Below, piece after piece: positions 11,363 to 18,866 of a DNA stretch of 64,000 nucleotides. A program made the position numbers and the translations under genes. Each line of letters starts with the position of its first letter. Within the stretch, counting starts at the first letter, position 1. The DNA is taken from contig NZ_CP070368.1 of assembly GCF_016919705.1 (NCBI RefSeq), positions 868,001-932,000 of the forward strand, in the 5' to 3' direction. Below the pieces are notes generated by a model. That model made no database searches. It was given only the letters and a program-made list of their open reading frames with translations, and had not been told where the DNA came from. The stretch comes from Paracoccus methylovorus (GTDB taxonomy: Bacteria > Pseudomonadota > Alphaproteobacteria > Rhodobacterales > Rhodobacteraceae).

Positions 11363-12462
11363 AGGCTTATCTCCTTGCGGGGGAATTCAATGGGGGTCGG
11401 GTGTGACTGGCTGGCGGCGCGGGAACCGGGAAAGATCGCGCCAGCCTCGGGGCGCAGGTTGACGCGGCCGCCGGGGGCCAGCCCCTGCGCCTCTGGCGCG
11501 CGGCGGGGCAGGTCGATGCCAAAGTGGCCGGCGCCATCGGTCAGATCCAGCCGCAAAAGCGCGCCGTTGCTGGTGCGATGTGTGATCTGCCAGCGCCCGG
11601 CCGGATCGGCCAGCGGCGTGATATCGGCGGGGCGCAGGAACAGCGTTGCCGGCCCGTCGGGCAGGGCGCGGCGCGGCAGGCGGCTGCTGTCCAGCCCCGC
11701 CGCCTCGGCCCGGCCGGCGTTAAGCGTGATCGGCACCTCGATGGTTGCCCCCATGAAACGGGCGACAAAGGGGCTGGCGGGATGGTCGTGGATCTGGTCG
11801 GCATTGCCGATCTGCTCGATCCGGCCGTCGCCCATCACGACGACGCGGTCGGCCAGCTCAAAGGCCTCTTCCTGATCGTGGGTGACGAAGATCGTGGTCG
11901 AGCCGGTCTGGTCATGCACATCGCGCAACCAGGCGCGCAGGTCGCGGCGCACGGCGGCATCAAGCGCGCCGAAGGGTTCGTCAAGCAGCAACACGGTGGG
12001 CTCGATGGCCAAGGCCCGTCCCAGTGCCACGCGCTGACGCTGGCCACCCGATAGTTGCGCCGGGTAGCGGTCGCCCAGATGCGCGATTTGCAGGAACTCC
12101 AGCAATTGATCGACCTTGCTGGCGATCACGGCCTTGCCCGGCCGCTGGGTGCGCGGGCGCACGGTCAGGCCGAAGGCGATGTTGTCGCGCACGCTCATAT
12201 GCGGGAACAGGGCGTAATGCTGAAAGACGAAACCGATGCGGCGATCCTGCGCAGCAAGGTTCAGCCAGTTCTGTCCATGCACCTGCAAGCCGCCGCCGTC
12301 GGGCCATTCAAGCCCGGCGATGATCTTCAGCAGCGTGGTCTTGCCCGAGCCCGAGGGACCCAGCAGCGCCACCAACTCGCCCGATTCGACGGTCAGGTCG
12401 ATACCGCGCAGCACCGCGGTGCCGCCGAAGCTTTTGGTCATGTGCTCGATGCCGATGGACAT
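11359..12462 (-). CDS. cysA: Sulfate ABC transporter ATPase CysA
   Basis: A 367-residue ATPase. Walker A GPSGSGKTT is at 35-43, then [15 protein letters not shown], Walker B LLLDEPFGALDA and the H-loop FVTHDQEEAFELADR. A C-terminal regulatory domain with FLRPADITPL ends the protein. I chose the ATG at 12462 because GGAGG stands four bases upstream and the protein then starts MSIGIEHMTKSFGG as in CysA. The frame stays open to 12663, but that 67-residue extension is proline-rich and unlike the family. It is the first gene of the operon. Confidence 0.92.
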   Translation of the reverse strand: MSIGIEHMTKSFGGTAVLRGIDLTVESGELVALLGPSGSGKTTLLKIIAGLEWPDGGGLQVHGQNWLNLAAQDRRIGFVFQHYALFPHMSVRDNIAFGLTVRPRTQRPGKAVIASKVDQLLEFLQIAHLGDRYPAQLSGGQRQRVALGRALAIEPTVLLLDEPFGALDAAVRRDLRAWLRDVHDQTGSTTIFVTHDQEEAFELADRVVVMGDGRIEQIGNADQIHDHPASPFVARFMGATIEVPITLNAGRAEAAGLDSSRLPRRALPDGPATLFLRPADITPLADPAGRWQITHRTSNGALLRLDLTDGAGHFGIDLPRRAPEAQGLAPGGRVNLRPEAGAIFPGSRAASQSHPTPIEFPRKEISL

Positions 12463-12742
12463 GGGCGCCTCCGTTTCCGGAGACAGAGGTAGCGGCGGGG
12501 TCAGAGGCCGGCAAGGCAGGCAGGGCCAAAGGTCAAGGGTATGGCGGCGAATGATTTCCCAAGCCTGGCCGGGCGGTGGATCGGTGTTCCGCGCGGCTTC
12601 CTTGTGGGCGGAAAGCGTCCGGGGGACGCCGGTGCGACGGGCGTATTCTTCCTTATTTTTCATGCAGGCCCGGCGATGGGGGGCTTCGCAAGCCGGTGCG
12701 GTGCTGCTAGGGTCCGGCGCGCGGACGAAAAGGGACGACAGG
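12463..12742 (-). promoter_or_regulatory. Divergent intergenic region; likely cysA leader
   Basis: 280 bp without a convincing gene separate cysA from the divergent acetyltransferase gene. On the cysA strand it contains GGAGG for cysA and a perfect GCGTCC-GGG-GGACGC hairpin (12615-12629). A long leader before a sulfate operon could hold a cis-regulatory RNA; the sul1 motif has been reported before sulfate transporter genes in alphaproteobacteria. I cannot fold or search it, so a structured leader is only a suggestion. Confidence 0.35.
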
Positions 12743-13225
12743 ATGGACGGCGACGCGGTGGTGATTGGGCGGGAAAGCCCCTTGGGTCAGGATCTGGCGC
12801 TGCTGTTTCAGCGCCATACTGCCGACATGCATGCGGACACGCCGCCTGAATCGATCCACATGTTGCCGCGCGCCGATCTGGAAAGCCCTGACATCGCCTT
12901 TTTCGTGCTGCGCGAGGCTGGGGTTCCCGTTGGCATGGGTGCCTTGAAGCGCATCTCCCCGGATCATGCCGAGATCAAGTCCATGCATGTGCTGGCCGAG
13001 GCGCGTGGCCGGGGCCATTCGCGTCGCATGCTCGATGCGCTGATCGCCCATGCCCGGGCCGAGGGCATGTCGCGCCTTAGCCTTGAGACGGGGGTGCAGC
13101 CGACGTTCATCGCTGCGCGCGGGCTTTATGCGCGGGCGGGATTTGCCGACTGCGCGGCCTTTGGCGATTACCGGCCCGATCCGAACAGCGTCTTCATGAC
13201 GATTGACCTGAGCGGTTCGGATTGA
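12743..13225 (+). CDS. GNAT family N-acetyltransferase
   Basis: A 160-residue protein. Acetyl-CoA binding motif A is MHVLAEARGRGHSRRMLDAL (R/Q-x-x-G-x-G/A as RGRGHS), followed by LETGVQPTFIAARGLYARAGF, the usual motif B with the conserved Tyr. The start at 12743 follows AGGGACGACAGG; the frame is open further upstream but overlaps the cysA leader. The substrate is unknown. The gene stands alone, divergent from cysA and followed 45 bp later by tRNA-Arg. Confidence 0.85.
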   Translation: MDGDAVVIGRESPLGQDLALLFQRHTADMHADTPPESIHMLPRADLESPDIAFFVLREAGVPVGMGALKRISPDHAEIKSMHVLAEARGRGHSRRMLDALIAHARAEGMSRLSLETGVQPTFIAARGLYARAGFADCAAFGDYRPDPNSVFMTIDLSGSD

Positions 13226-13270
13226 GCGGTTGATTCAGCCGCAATCCTGCGCCATGACATGTCGCCATAC

Positions 13271-13347
13271 GGCCCCGTAGCTCAACCGGATAGAGCAAGC
13301 GCCTTCTAAGCGCTAGGTTGCAGGTTCGAGTCCTGCCGGGGTCGCCA
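13271..13347 (+). tRNA. tRNA-Arg (anticodon TCT)
   Basis: A 77-base cloverleaf: acceptor GGCCCCG pairs with CGGGGTC, D stem GCTC/GAGC, anticodon stem AGCGC/GCGCT with loop CTTCTAA (anticodon TCT, reads AGA), a GCAGG/CCTGC T stem with TTCGAGT loop, discriminator G and an encoded CCA. It reads AGA codons, which are rare in such GC-rich genomes. An integrase remnant starts 85 bp downstream, so the 3' end is a likely integration site for the adjoining island. Confidence 0.97.
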
Positions 13348-13432
13348 TTTTTCGGAATAATGCCTGAAATGTTATTCAAGTCAGCACCTTGTTCAAGCGT
13401 GTCCCGAACTTGGGCTTGCGTGTCCCGTTTCA

Positions 13433-13654
13433 TCATCCTTGCACCAATAGTTTGACCATTTTCAGGCGATCAGCCGCGCGCGTGTAGCGTTCGACCTCAC
13501 CCAAGGTCATGTGACCGGCCATCGCCGCAATTTGATGCGTGGTGGCACCCTTTTCGGCCCAGTAGACGCAGAATGCCTTTCGAAGCCCGTGCAGGCGCGC
13601 AACCATGCCGACTTCAGGTTCGCCTTTTTTATCCGGTGGTGCTTGAGGTCGCAC
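13433..13654 (-). pseudogene. Tyrosine integrase remnant (C-terminal catalytic part)
   Basis: About 73 residues that match the end of a phage/island integrase: HGLRKAF (the His and Arg of the H-x-x-R box), then HQIAAMAGHMTLGEVERYT with the second His and the catalytic Tyr. The N-terminal arm-binding and core domains are missing and I see no continuation in other frames upstream. It points toward tRNA-Arg, the usual place for an island integrase. This is a dead copy, so the island could not excise by it. Confidence 0.75.
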
Positions 13655-13799
13655 AGGCAGCGCTTGGCCTCAAAAGCGACCATGAGGAGAAGTTGGCCTC
13701 AGATCGCGAACGCAAGCGGCTTGGGCAGTTGCCGAACCAGATCATCCGCGCGGGCGGCAGTCGGCAGATGCCCATCATGGCCTCCTTGCCTCAAAATTA

Positions 13800-14010
13800 C
13801 CGAAGAAGGCGGCCACGAAACATGGGGCTATTCAGAGAAAGCAACCGCTGCGCGATTGCCCGCTCAATGGTCAGGAACTGAATGCCGTGTATGACTGGCT
13901 GCGTTCCGGAAAGCGCTTTCACATCATGCGGGACCATCCTTTCCATATGGCCCCAATGATGGGGGCATCCGGATGGCCCGACCAGTTCGGCGCGCATACA
14001 GGATCGTCGC
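13800..14010 (+). pseudogene. Fragment of a polysaccharide-locus protein
   Basis: In the frame of 13803 a stretch reads QPLRDCPLNGQELNAVYDWL then RSGKRFHIMRDHPFHMAPMM. The block WLxSGKxFHIMRDHPxH is one I know from proteins of capsule and O-antigen loci. There is no start codon in place and the homology fades after about 13990. It is a short decayed piece. Its neighbour, a sulfotransferase with a glycan-locus type tail, supports an origin in a surface-polysaccharide cluster. The bounds are approximate; 13655-13800 shows nothing I recognise. Confidence 0.45.
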
Positions 14011-14187
14011 TCCAGTCCGGAACTCGATATCTGCAACCTCGCCGACGCGACATCGTATGGAACCGCCCCGCTCTGGCGACTGGGTGGGCTGCGTCTCTTG
14101 CCGAACGGAGGGCGCTGGCAAGCGTGGCGCTCGACCTGCAGTTCCAGGCGCTATTCCAGACTACGCCATACATCTCATAGCCAACCG

Positions 14188-15423
14188 TCATCTATTGGAA
14201 AACCGGTTCTTGTTCTGGCGCAAAAATGTAGCCATTCGTCGCATGGGGGCAGTCATCCTCCATGAGGTGCTGGACAATAGTGCCCGCACATGCGTCTCAC
14301 TTTTTGCACGGGCAAGCACTTCCTTATCCCGCTGTCTTTGGACCTCAAGCAGCATCCTGTTGAGCGCTGCGATTTGCGCGGCATGGGTTTTTTGTTCTGC
14401 TTCGCGTTGCTTCTGGCTTTCCAGCAGCAACTCGCTGATCTTTGTGATCTCTTCGAGCCGTTCTTGGACGTTTTTCTCGTAAGCGTGAAGATCACGTTCG
14501 CGGTCACGCAGGTTTTCATGAAGGCGTTTCTGATCTTCCTCTTGCGCGCGCATGAAAATGGCAACCTGATCGAGAGAGCCGTCCAAACGCCGACGAAGGT
14601 GATCCAGTGTGTTATAATTAGAGGGGTTCTCTGCGTTACTCGTCCAGTTTTCGAGAATTCGGAACACATCGCGCACGACATCGGCCACCTGCATGGATCT
14701 GCTTACATCTTCCTCAGCCCGGCGCTGGCGATGTAGGACATTGCTGAGAAAATTGTCGATATCCTGACGAACGGTGATGCTGTTGCGATGGAAGCTCAGG
14801 CCGAGCCTTTTTTCAATCTGCGCGACCTGTGGATGCCAGTCGTCGAGTAATGCCTTATAGTTTGTAAAAACGCGCGTCTTTCCGCGCGTTGCGGCCTCAG
14901 CATCCAGCACATGGCGCAACCAGATCAATAATCCGACCTCGACTGGAATTCCATCGCGCTTTTTCAGGGAGTCGGCGGTTTCAAGCGGATTCCGGTGAGT
15001 GTGGATGTAGAGGGGTTGATAGCCCAGACGGATAAATGCCTCATCCCAGAACCCGGCGAGGCGACAAATTCGAGGATCCTTCAGAAGCGGGAGCCGGGCT
15101 GCAGAAAATTCTTCGTGCAGTATCTCTACCGCTTCGGATATGAAGCTCTCGAACACTTGGGGGGCGAAGCTACCGAGGTCGAGTGGTGAAAGGTCTTTCC
15201 AGTTCGATCCAAGCGCTTTGAGCAGCTTGTCGTTGAAGGCCATCACGCGCAGAGATTCAAAGTATCCGAGTGGATTATCACCGCTTGCCGGCATCAGGGT
15301 CTCTGGGATATCTGCACCTAAGTGCTTGAGCACGCCCGACAACGCTGAGGTTCCGCAGCGATGCGGCCCGAGTATAACAAGAGAAACGGGCTTCTGGTCC
15401 GAAGTAATAAGAGATTTATTCAT
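14188..15423 (-). CDS. Sulfotransferase-like protein with C-terminal coiled coil
   Basis: A 411-residue protein. The N-terminal half is a PAPS-dependent sulfotransferase fold: the P-loop-like LGPHRCGTSALSGVL near 18-32, LLKDPRICRLAGFW and YIHTHRNPLETADSL (the 3'-phosphate binding region). From about 290 to 375 a long Arg/Glu/Gln-rich helix should form a coiled coil, and the end reads STSWRMTAPMRRM, a tail often seen on glycan-locus glycosyltransferases. It may sulfate a surface polysaccharide. It is intact but lies among decayed fragments, with lower GC than the backbone, so it is probably acquired. Confidence 0.75.
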   Translation of the reverse strand: MNKSLITSDQKPVSLVILGPHRCGTSALSGVLKHLGADIPETLMPASGDNPLGYFESLRVMAFNDKLLKALGSNWKDLSPLDLGSFAPQVFESFISEAVEILHEEFSAARLPLLKDPRICRLAGFWDEAFIRLGYQPLYIHTHRNPLETADSLKKRDGIPVEVGLLIWLRHVLDAEAATRGKTRVFTNYKALLDDWHPQVAQIEKRLGLSFHRNSITVRQDIDNFLSNVLHRQRRAEEDVSRSMQVADVVRDVFRILENWTSNAENPSNYNTLDHLRRRLDGSLDQVAIFMRAQEEDQKRLHENLRDRERDLHAYEKNVQERLEEITKISELLLESQKQREAEQKTHAAQIAALNRMLLEVQRQRDKEVLARAKSETHVRALLSSTSWRMTAPMRRMATFLRQNKNRFSNR

Positions 15424-15575
15424 AGGTCCGACTCGCCTCGAACATTATTCGCCTACATCGAGTGTCTTGGGGGATGCCCGCGTGCTCTGGATGGGGCAAG
15501 TAGAAGCATTTTAGGGTCAAGGCATATTGATTTCAATCTGTTATAGAGATCGTAGCCCTGCAATGAGACCTATAC

Positions 15576-16214
15576 ATGAGCAGCCGCTTGTTCCAGTTTA
15601 TGCGCGATTGCGGCTTCTTTGGCGCGGTGTGCTGTCAGCATGGTGCGGGCCGGAATCTGCTCGCGGGGCAGGCGATCGTCGAACGGCTGTTGCGGGGGGC
15701 ACAGCAGGTTGGACGTCTGGCGCCGGAATGGATGCCTCTCGAACAGGCGGCGGTTCACTTGGGATGTTCGTCAGGGGAGCTCGTCGAGAGGATTAAGGAC
15801 GGGCGACTGACATGGATCGGCCGGCATCTGAAGCGGTCGGGATTTGCGTCGATCCTTGTGAGTATTTCCGGCCTCGACGGGGATGAGATTTCTGCCGAAA
15901 CCTTTGCCCTGTCTCAAGGGCTGTCGTTCAGCGAAATGCTGAGCTTTTTCAGGAAGGGCCCTTCGCCCGCTGAAATTGCCAAACGCGAGACCGGGTGTAA
16001 GGATCCGATCATGCTGACCCCAGAGCAGGTCGCAGCCTTTCATGAGAATTTCGTCAGCTTTCGCCGGCTTGCTCTGGCACATAGGCTGTCTTGGGACGGG
16101 CTCAACCAGCGACTGGATGGCTTCGGCATCGCGCCGGTCGACGGGTGCCTGCGCATCTATCGCAAGAGCGAAACCGATCCGCTCTTGCATGATGTGGCTT
16201 CGACAGGGCTATGA
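15576..16214 (+). pseudogene. Truncated tniQ (C-terminal region only)
   Basis: An open frame of 212 residues. From about residue 25 it matches the C-terminal third of the second tniQ in this window (27419 end): WMPLEQAAVHLGCSSGELVE against WCSLGEASVRLRMTLPEIIE, then GRHLKRSGFASILV against GKYLQRSGFGSVLV, and FALSQGLSFSEML against FAYSQGLRPSELL. The N-terminal TniQ domain with its zinc ligands is absent, so this is a 5'-truncated copy. The first 20-odd residues are probably not original. An end-like repeat lies 64 bp after its stop. Confidence 0.6.
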
Positions 16215-16278
16215 AACCCTGCAGATTCAGCAAGTAACCGAATTATCGCCAGCCCGGCGTCGATTTTTCTTGACCGGG

Positions 16279-16306
16279 CTTGCGCACTCCATTCCTTTTT
16301 CTGGCT
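16279..16306 (+). repeat. End-like repeat, copy 1 (right end of upstream element)
   Basis: 28 bp in the same orientation as the copy at 27474-27501, with 19 of 28 positions identical by eye, including TTGCGCA at the start and CCTTTTT...TGGC at the end. It follows the truncated tniQ by 64 bp, as the 27474 copy follows the second tniQ by 54 bp. That parallel is the main support for calling it a transposon end. Confidence 0.5.
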
Positions 16307-16309
16307 TCT

Positions 16310-16337
16310 TGCCAAGAAAAGGAAAAGCATGCGCAAA
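16310..16337 (-). repeat. End-like repeat, copy 2 (left end of the second element)
   Basis: 28 bp whose reverse complement matches 27474-27501 at 25 of 28 positions. It begins TGCCAAGAAAAGG and ends ATGCGCAAA. It lies three bases after copy 1 and faces it. If the cut sites are one base further in, five bases (TTCTT) separate the two ends, the spacing expected for a 5-bp target duplication. Confidence 0.6.
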
Positions 16338-16351
16338 AGGCGTTTGATCCC

Positions 16352-16383
16352 CGATTCGCCGAATCGAAAGACTATTTCGATTC
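16352..16383. repeat. Overlapping palindromes near the left end
   Basis: CGATTCG-C-CGAATCG (16352-16366) is a perfect palindrome, and GAATCGAAA-gacta-TTTCGATTC (16361-16383) is a perfect 9-bp inverted repeat using the same middle arm. The two hairpins exclude each other. This could be a resolution or transposase-binding site or a regulatory switch. The symmetry is seen directly; the role is a guess. Confidence 0.6.
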
Positions 16384-16580
16384 AAGCCTTTCTCCTATGC
16401 GTCGTTCACCGATGAAAGCAAAAGGGTGCGCAAGAAATCAAAAGCGTGCTCAGACTTAACTACATGATCTACATGCGAGAAAGTGCGCCTCCTCGCGCAG
16501 AGGGTGCCCTGCGGGTATGGATTATTGAGGGGTGACGAAAAAAGCCCGAAATGCACGGTGTAGATCCCGGCTACCGGGTA

Positions 16581-17921
16581 TCATTTCCGATGATCCTGAA
16601 GCCCAAGCTCGACCCACATCCAGCCAAAATCATATTCGGCAATCGGACCCTCGCGATTCGTGGCGCTGCGGTTCTCCAGCATCTTCAGCCATTCGATCAC
16701 CTCCTCACGGCCGTCTGCCGTGCGCGCCGCCTGCCGCGGCGACTTGCCTCCCAGTGCCGGGATGGGCGCGTCCAGCGTTTCACGGTAGTGCTTGTCCAAG
16801 TGATCCTGCATCAGCTGGCGCGCAATGTCGGGGGGGATTTCATCAGCGCCTTCGCGCGGCTCTTCACTCCGTTGGTCGGCCCGCATCTGATCCACCGTCC
16901 GGATCGTGGTCAGCGGCGATTTCAACAGATCACCAGCGGTCGCGCTGATCAACGCCTCGACCTTGGCCGCACGCTCGGCCGAATTGACGCTGACGAGCAG
17001 CGTCTTCCCCTTCAGTTCCAAAGAGCCCAAGACGGCCGCCCTCTCCATCTGCATGTCTAACATGATGCCGCCGCCCGCTTTGCTGCTTTGCTTCTTCTTT
17101 GGTGCCAGCCAGTTCCAGAACTTCGGTCCCTCGGGCAGGAAATCCCTCACCCGGTCCAGCTGCTCCGCCACCACCTTCTGCGTTACGTCGTTGGCGAGCG
17201 GGAAACGCATGTCGTGGAACAGGACATCGTCGCCGTCCGAATTGGTGAACTGCGGCTCGATTGGGGTAAGGGCGCGGTCGATCTCGACGAACAGCCAAGC
17301 GGCGGTGAAGATGGGCGCGCAGCCCATCAGCTGGTCGCGGTTGAGCCGCAGCGCTTCGCGCTTCTTCAGTTTCAGGGTATCGCGCGGCCCCGCAAAAAGG
17401 AAGTCCACGGCCTCGGCACGGAAAGGCAGGAGAGCCCCCGAGATGATGTGATGGTCGCGTTCGGGGACCACCCGCACGGTTATACGGTCCCATTGCTTCA
17501 GGGTGCGCGTGGCGGAATTCTCGCGCACCGTGATCGGTGCGGCATCCGATAGTAAATCACGCAACACCATGGAGGTGCCGGGCTGGACATCACTCACCTC
17601 ATAGAGGCTGACCGGCGTATCCCGCAGCGCGGCGAAATATTCCCGATTGAGGGCGGTCTCCTTCCAGCCGCGCCGCTTTAGGTAAAGATCGACGATGTTG
17701 CCGTCCTCATAGCGCTGGCCAAGGAAGTCCTCGAACCCGCATCCCCAAAGCACGCCTGACCATTGCTCACCCAACAAATCGGCCAAGCCGTCCTGATCGA
17801 TCTCGAATTCCTCGAGCGCAGGCAGTAGGTGTTCCGCGACTACATCCTGCAGCCGTTCCCGCCAGTCGCCTTCGCGGCCAATGAAGGCCAGAAGGTCCGA
17901 TATGTCGTTACGTTCGGTCAC
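16581..17921 (-). CDS. Uncharacterised 446-residue protein with MbcA/ParS-like C-terminal motif
   Basis: An intact protein that I do not recognise as a whole. The N-terminal part is helical and acidic; the middle is alpha/beta with a Lys-rich loop (APKKKQSSK near 270). The end reads LDAPIPALGGKSPRQAARTA then GREEVIEWLKMLENR, close to the conserved C-terminal motif of MbcA/ParS/Xre-type and SEC-C-associated proteins. There is no signal peptide or membrane helix. It is the only long intact gene between the element's left end and the broken restriction genes, and it is transcribed alone toward the end repeats. Function unknown. Confidence 0.75.
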   Translation of the reverse strand: MTERNDISDLLAFIGREGDWRERLQDVVAEHLLPALEEFEIDQDGLADLLGEQWSGVLWGCGFEDFLGQRYEDGNIVDLYLKRRGWKETALNREYFAALRDTPVSLYEVSDVQPGTSMVLRDLLSDAAPITVRENSATRTLKQWDRITVRVVPERDHHIISGALLPFRAEAVDFLFAGPRDTLKLKKREALRLNRDQLMGCAPIFTAAWLFVEIDRALTPIEPQFTNSDGDDVLFHDMRFPLANDVTQKVVAEQLDRVRDFLPEGPKFWNWLAPKKKQSSKAGGGIMLDMQMERAAVLGSLELKGKTLLVSVNSAERAAKVEALISATAGDLLKSPLTTIRTVDQMRADQRSEEPREGADEIPPDIARQLMQDHLDKHYRETLDAPIPALGGKSPRQAARTADGREEVIEWLKMLENRSATNREGPIAEYDFGWMWVELGLQDHRK

Positions 17922-18185
17922 AATCGTTCCCCGTCTTCTATGCGAGTTTTCTAGCTGCGGAGCTTCGGTTTCGACAAGGGTCCTGCGGCCAAGCTTGGCG
18001 CTTACACACGATGGCTCTGGAGTGGAGGGAGCCGAGCCGCGGTATGGGCTTGGTCTGTCCCATGAAAATACCGCCGTGAAATCCTCCTGCCATAAACGGC
18101 ATATATTTTTAATCTAGCCAAATAAGATTATTAATGCGTTCCGATTGGGCGCGGCCTTTTCAAAGAAGAACTAGCCGCGCATGTG

Positions 18186-18551
18186 TCATGCCGACTGATT
18201 ATTGATGCTGTTAACCAGATGCATATAGTAATCATGAAGTTCTGCGGGTAGCGCTTCAGCGACTAGGATGTCACGCTTCTCGATATGGACATCAAATAGA
18301 GAAATACTATCTCGCCCCCTAAGCGAAGTGTGCTTTTCTACTATAGTAGAAACGGAGTTCAATATCTCTTTGGACCTTGCCTCGTAGGGGCTTAGACTGA
18401 AACTGTTCGCTAGATCAAACATCACATCGATGTCAGTATATTTAGTGTATCGCTTGCAGACTACGCTCGGATACCCTGATTTGTTGCAGGTCAAAATACA
18501 ATTATTCAAACGATTGGAAGCATCGCTATTTTTGATAGAAAGGTGGGGCAT
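18186..18551 (-). CDS. Small hypothetical protein downstream of the metallopeptidase remnant
   Basis: 121 residues if started at the ATG 18551, which has AAAGGA six bases upstream; a GTG at 18611 would add 20 residues. It is AT-richer than the backbone. It contains no motif I recognise; a short run of Cys (CILTCNKSGYPSVVC) and the charged C-terminal half (VHIEKRDILVAEALPAELHD) are the main features. It follows the broken hsdR and metallopeptidase genes on the same strand and was probably the last gene of that operon. Confidence 0.5.
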   Translation of the reverse strand: MPHLSIKNSDASNRLNNCILTCNKSGYPSVVCKRYTKYTDIDVMFDLANSFSLSPYEARSKEILNSVSTIVEKHTSLRGRDSISLFDVHIEKRDILVAEALPAELHDYYMHLVNSINNQSA

Positions 18552-18866
18552 TGGCGTCCTTTTAATTATTTGGATTTGAGACATGTATGTTTTGGCGACT
18601 ATGTGTCCCACGCCGCAAGAGGGAATAAGTTAAGATCGCTCCGAATGGTTCTCCATTACGGCATATGTTGATTGAGAACTGCGACGAATTGATCATCATG
18701 CCGATCAGAAATCAGATGCGCGAGTTCGTGCAGAATAACATAATCAGTGGCATTTATGGGCTTTGCGGACAGTTCCGTGTTTAGCCAGACGATGCCCTTG
18801 GCAGCGTTGCAACTGCCCCATTTCGATGGCGTCACACCTAGGATCTCGGACCATTTCTGGACTTTA

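Larger units (their letters stand above)
16215..16580. other. Gene-free junction between two putative TniQ elements
   Basis: About 366 bp with no gene. It carries two facing end-like repeats (16279-16306 and 16310-16337), a set of overlapping palindromes (16352-16383) and a further TGCGCA at 16427-16432. The TGCGCAAAAGGCG at 16330 also matches TGCGCAAAGGCG near the right end (complement of 27449-27460). The arrangement resembles the multi-site ends of Tn7- and Tn5053-type transposons. Confidence 0.5.

Noticed and set aside
12463..12663. A 67-residue N-terminal extension of CysA
   Set aside because: GGAGG four bases before 12462 and the normal CysA start favour the shorter protein; the extension is proline-rich and unlike the family.
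13194..13436. An 80-residue frame antisense to tRNA-Arg (contains GRTRTCNLALRRRLLYPVEL)
   Set aside because: This is the well-known false protein produced by translating the complement of a tRNA gene; it has no other support.
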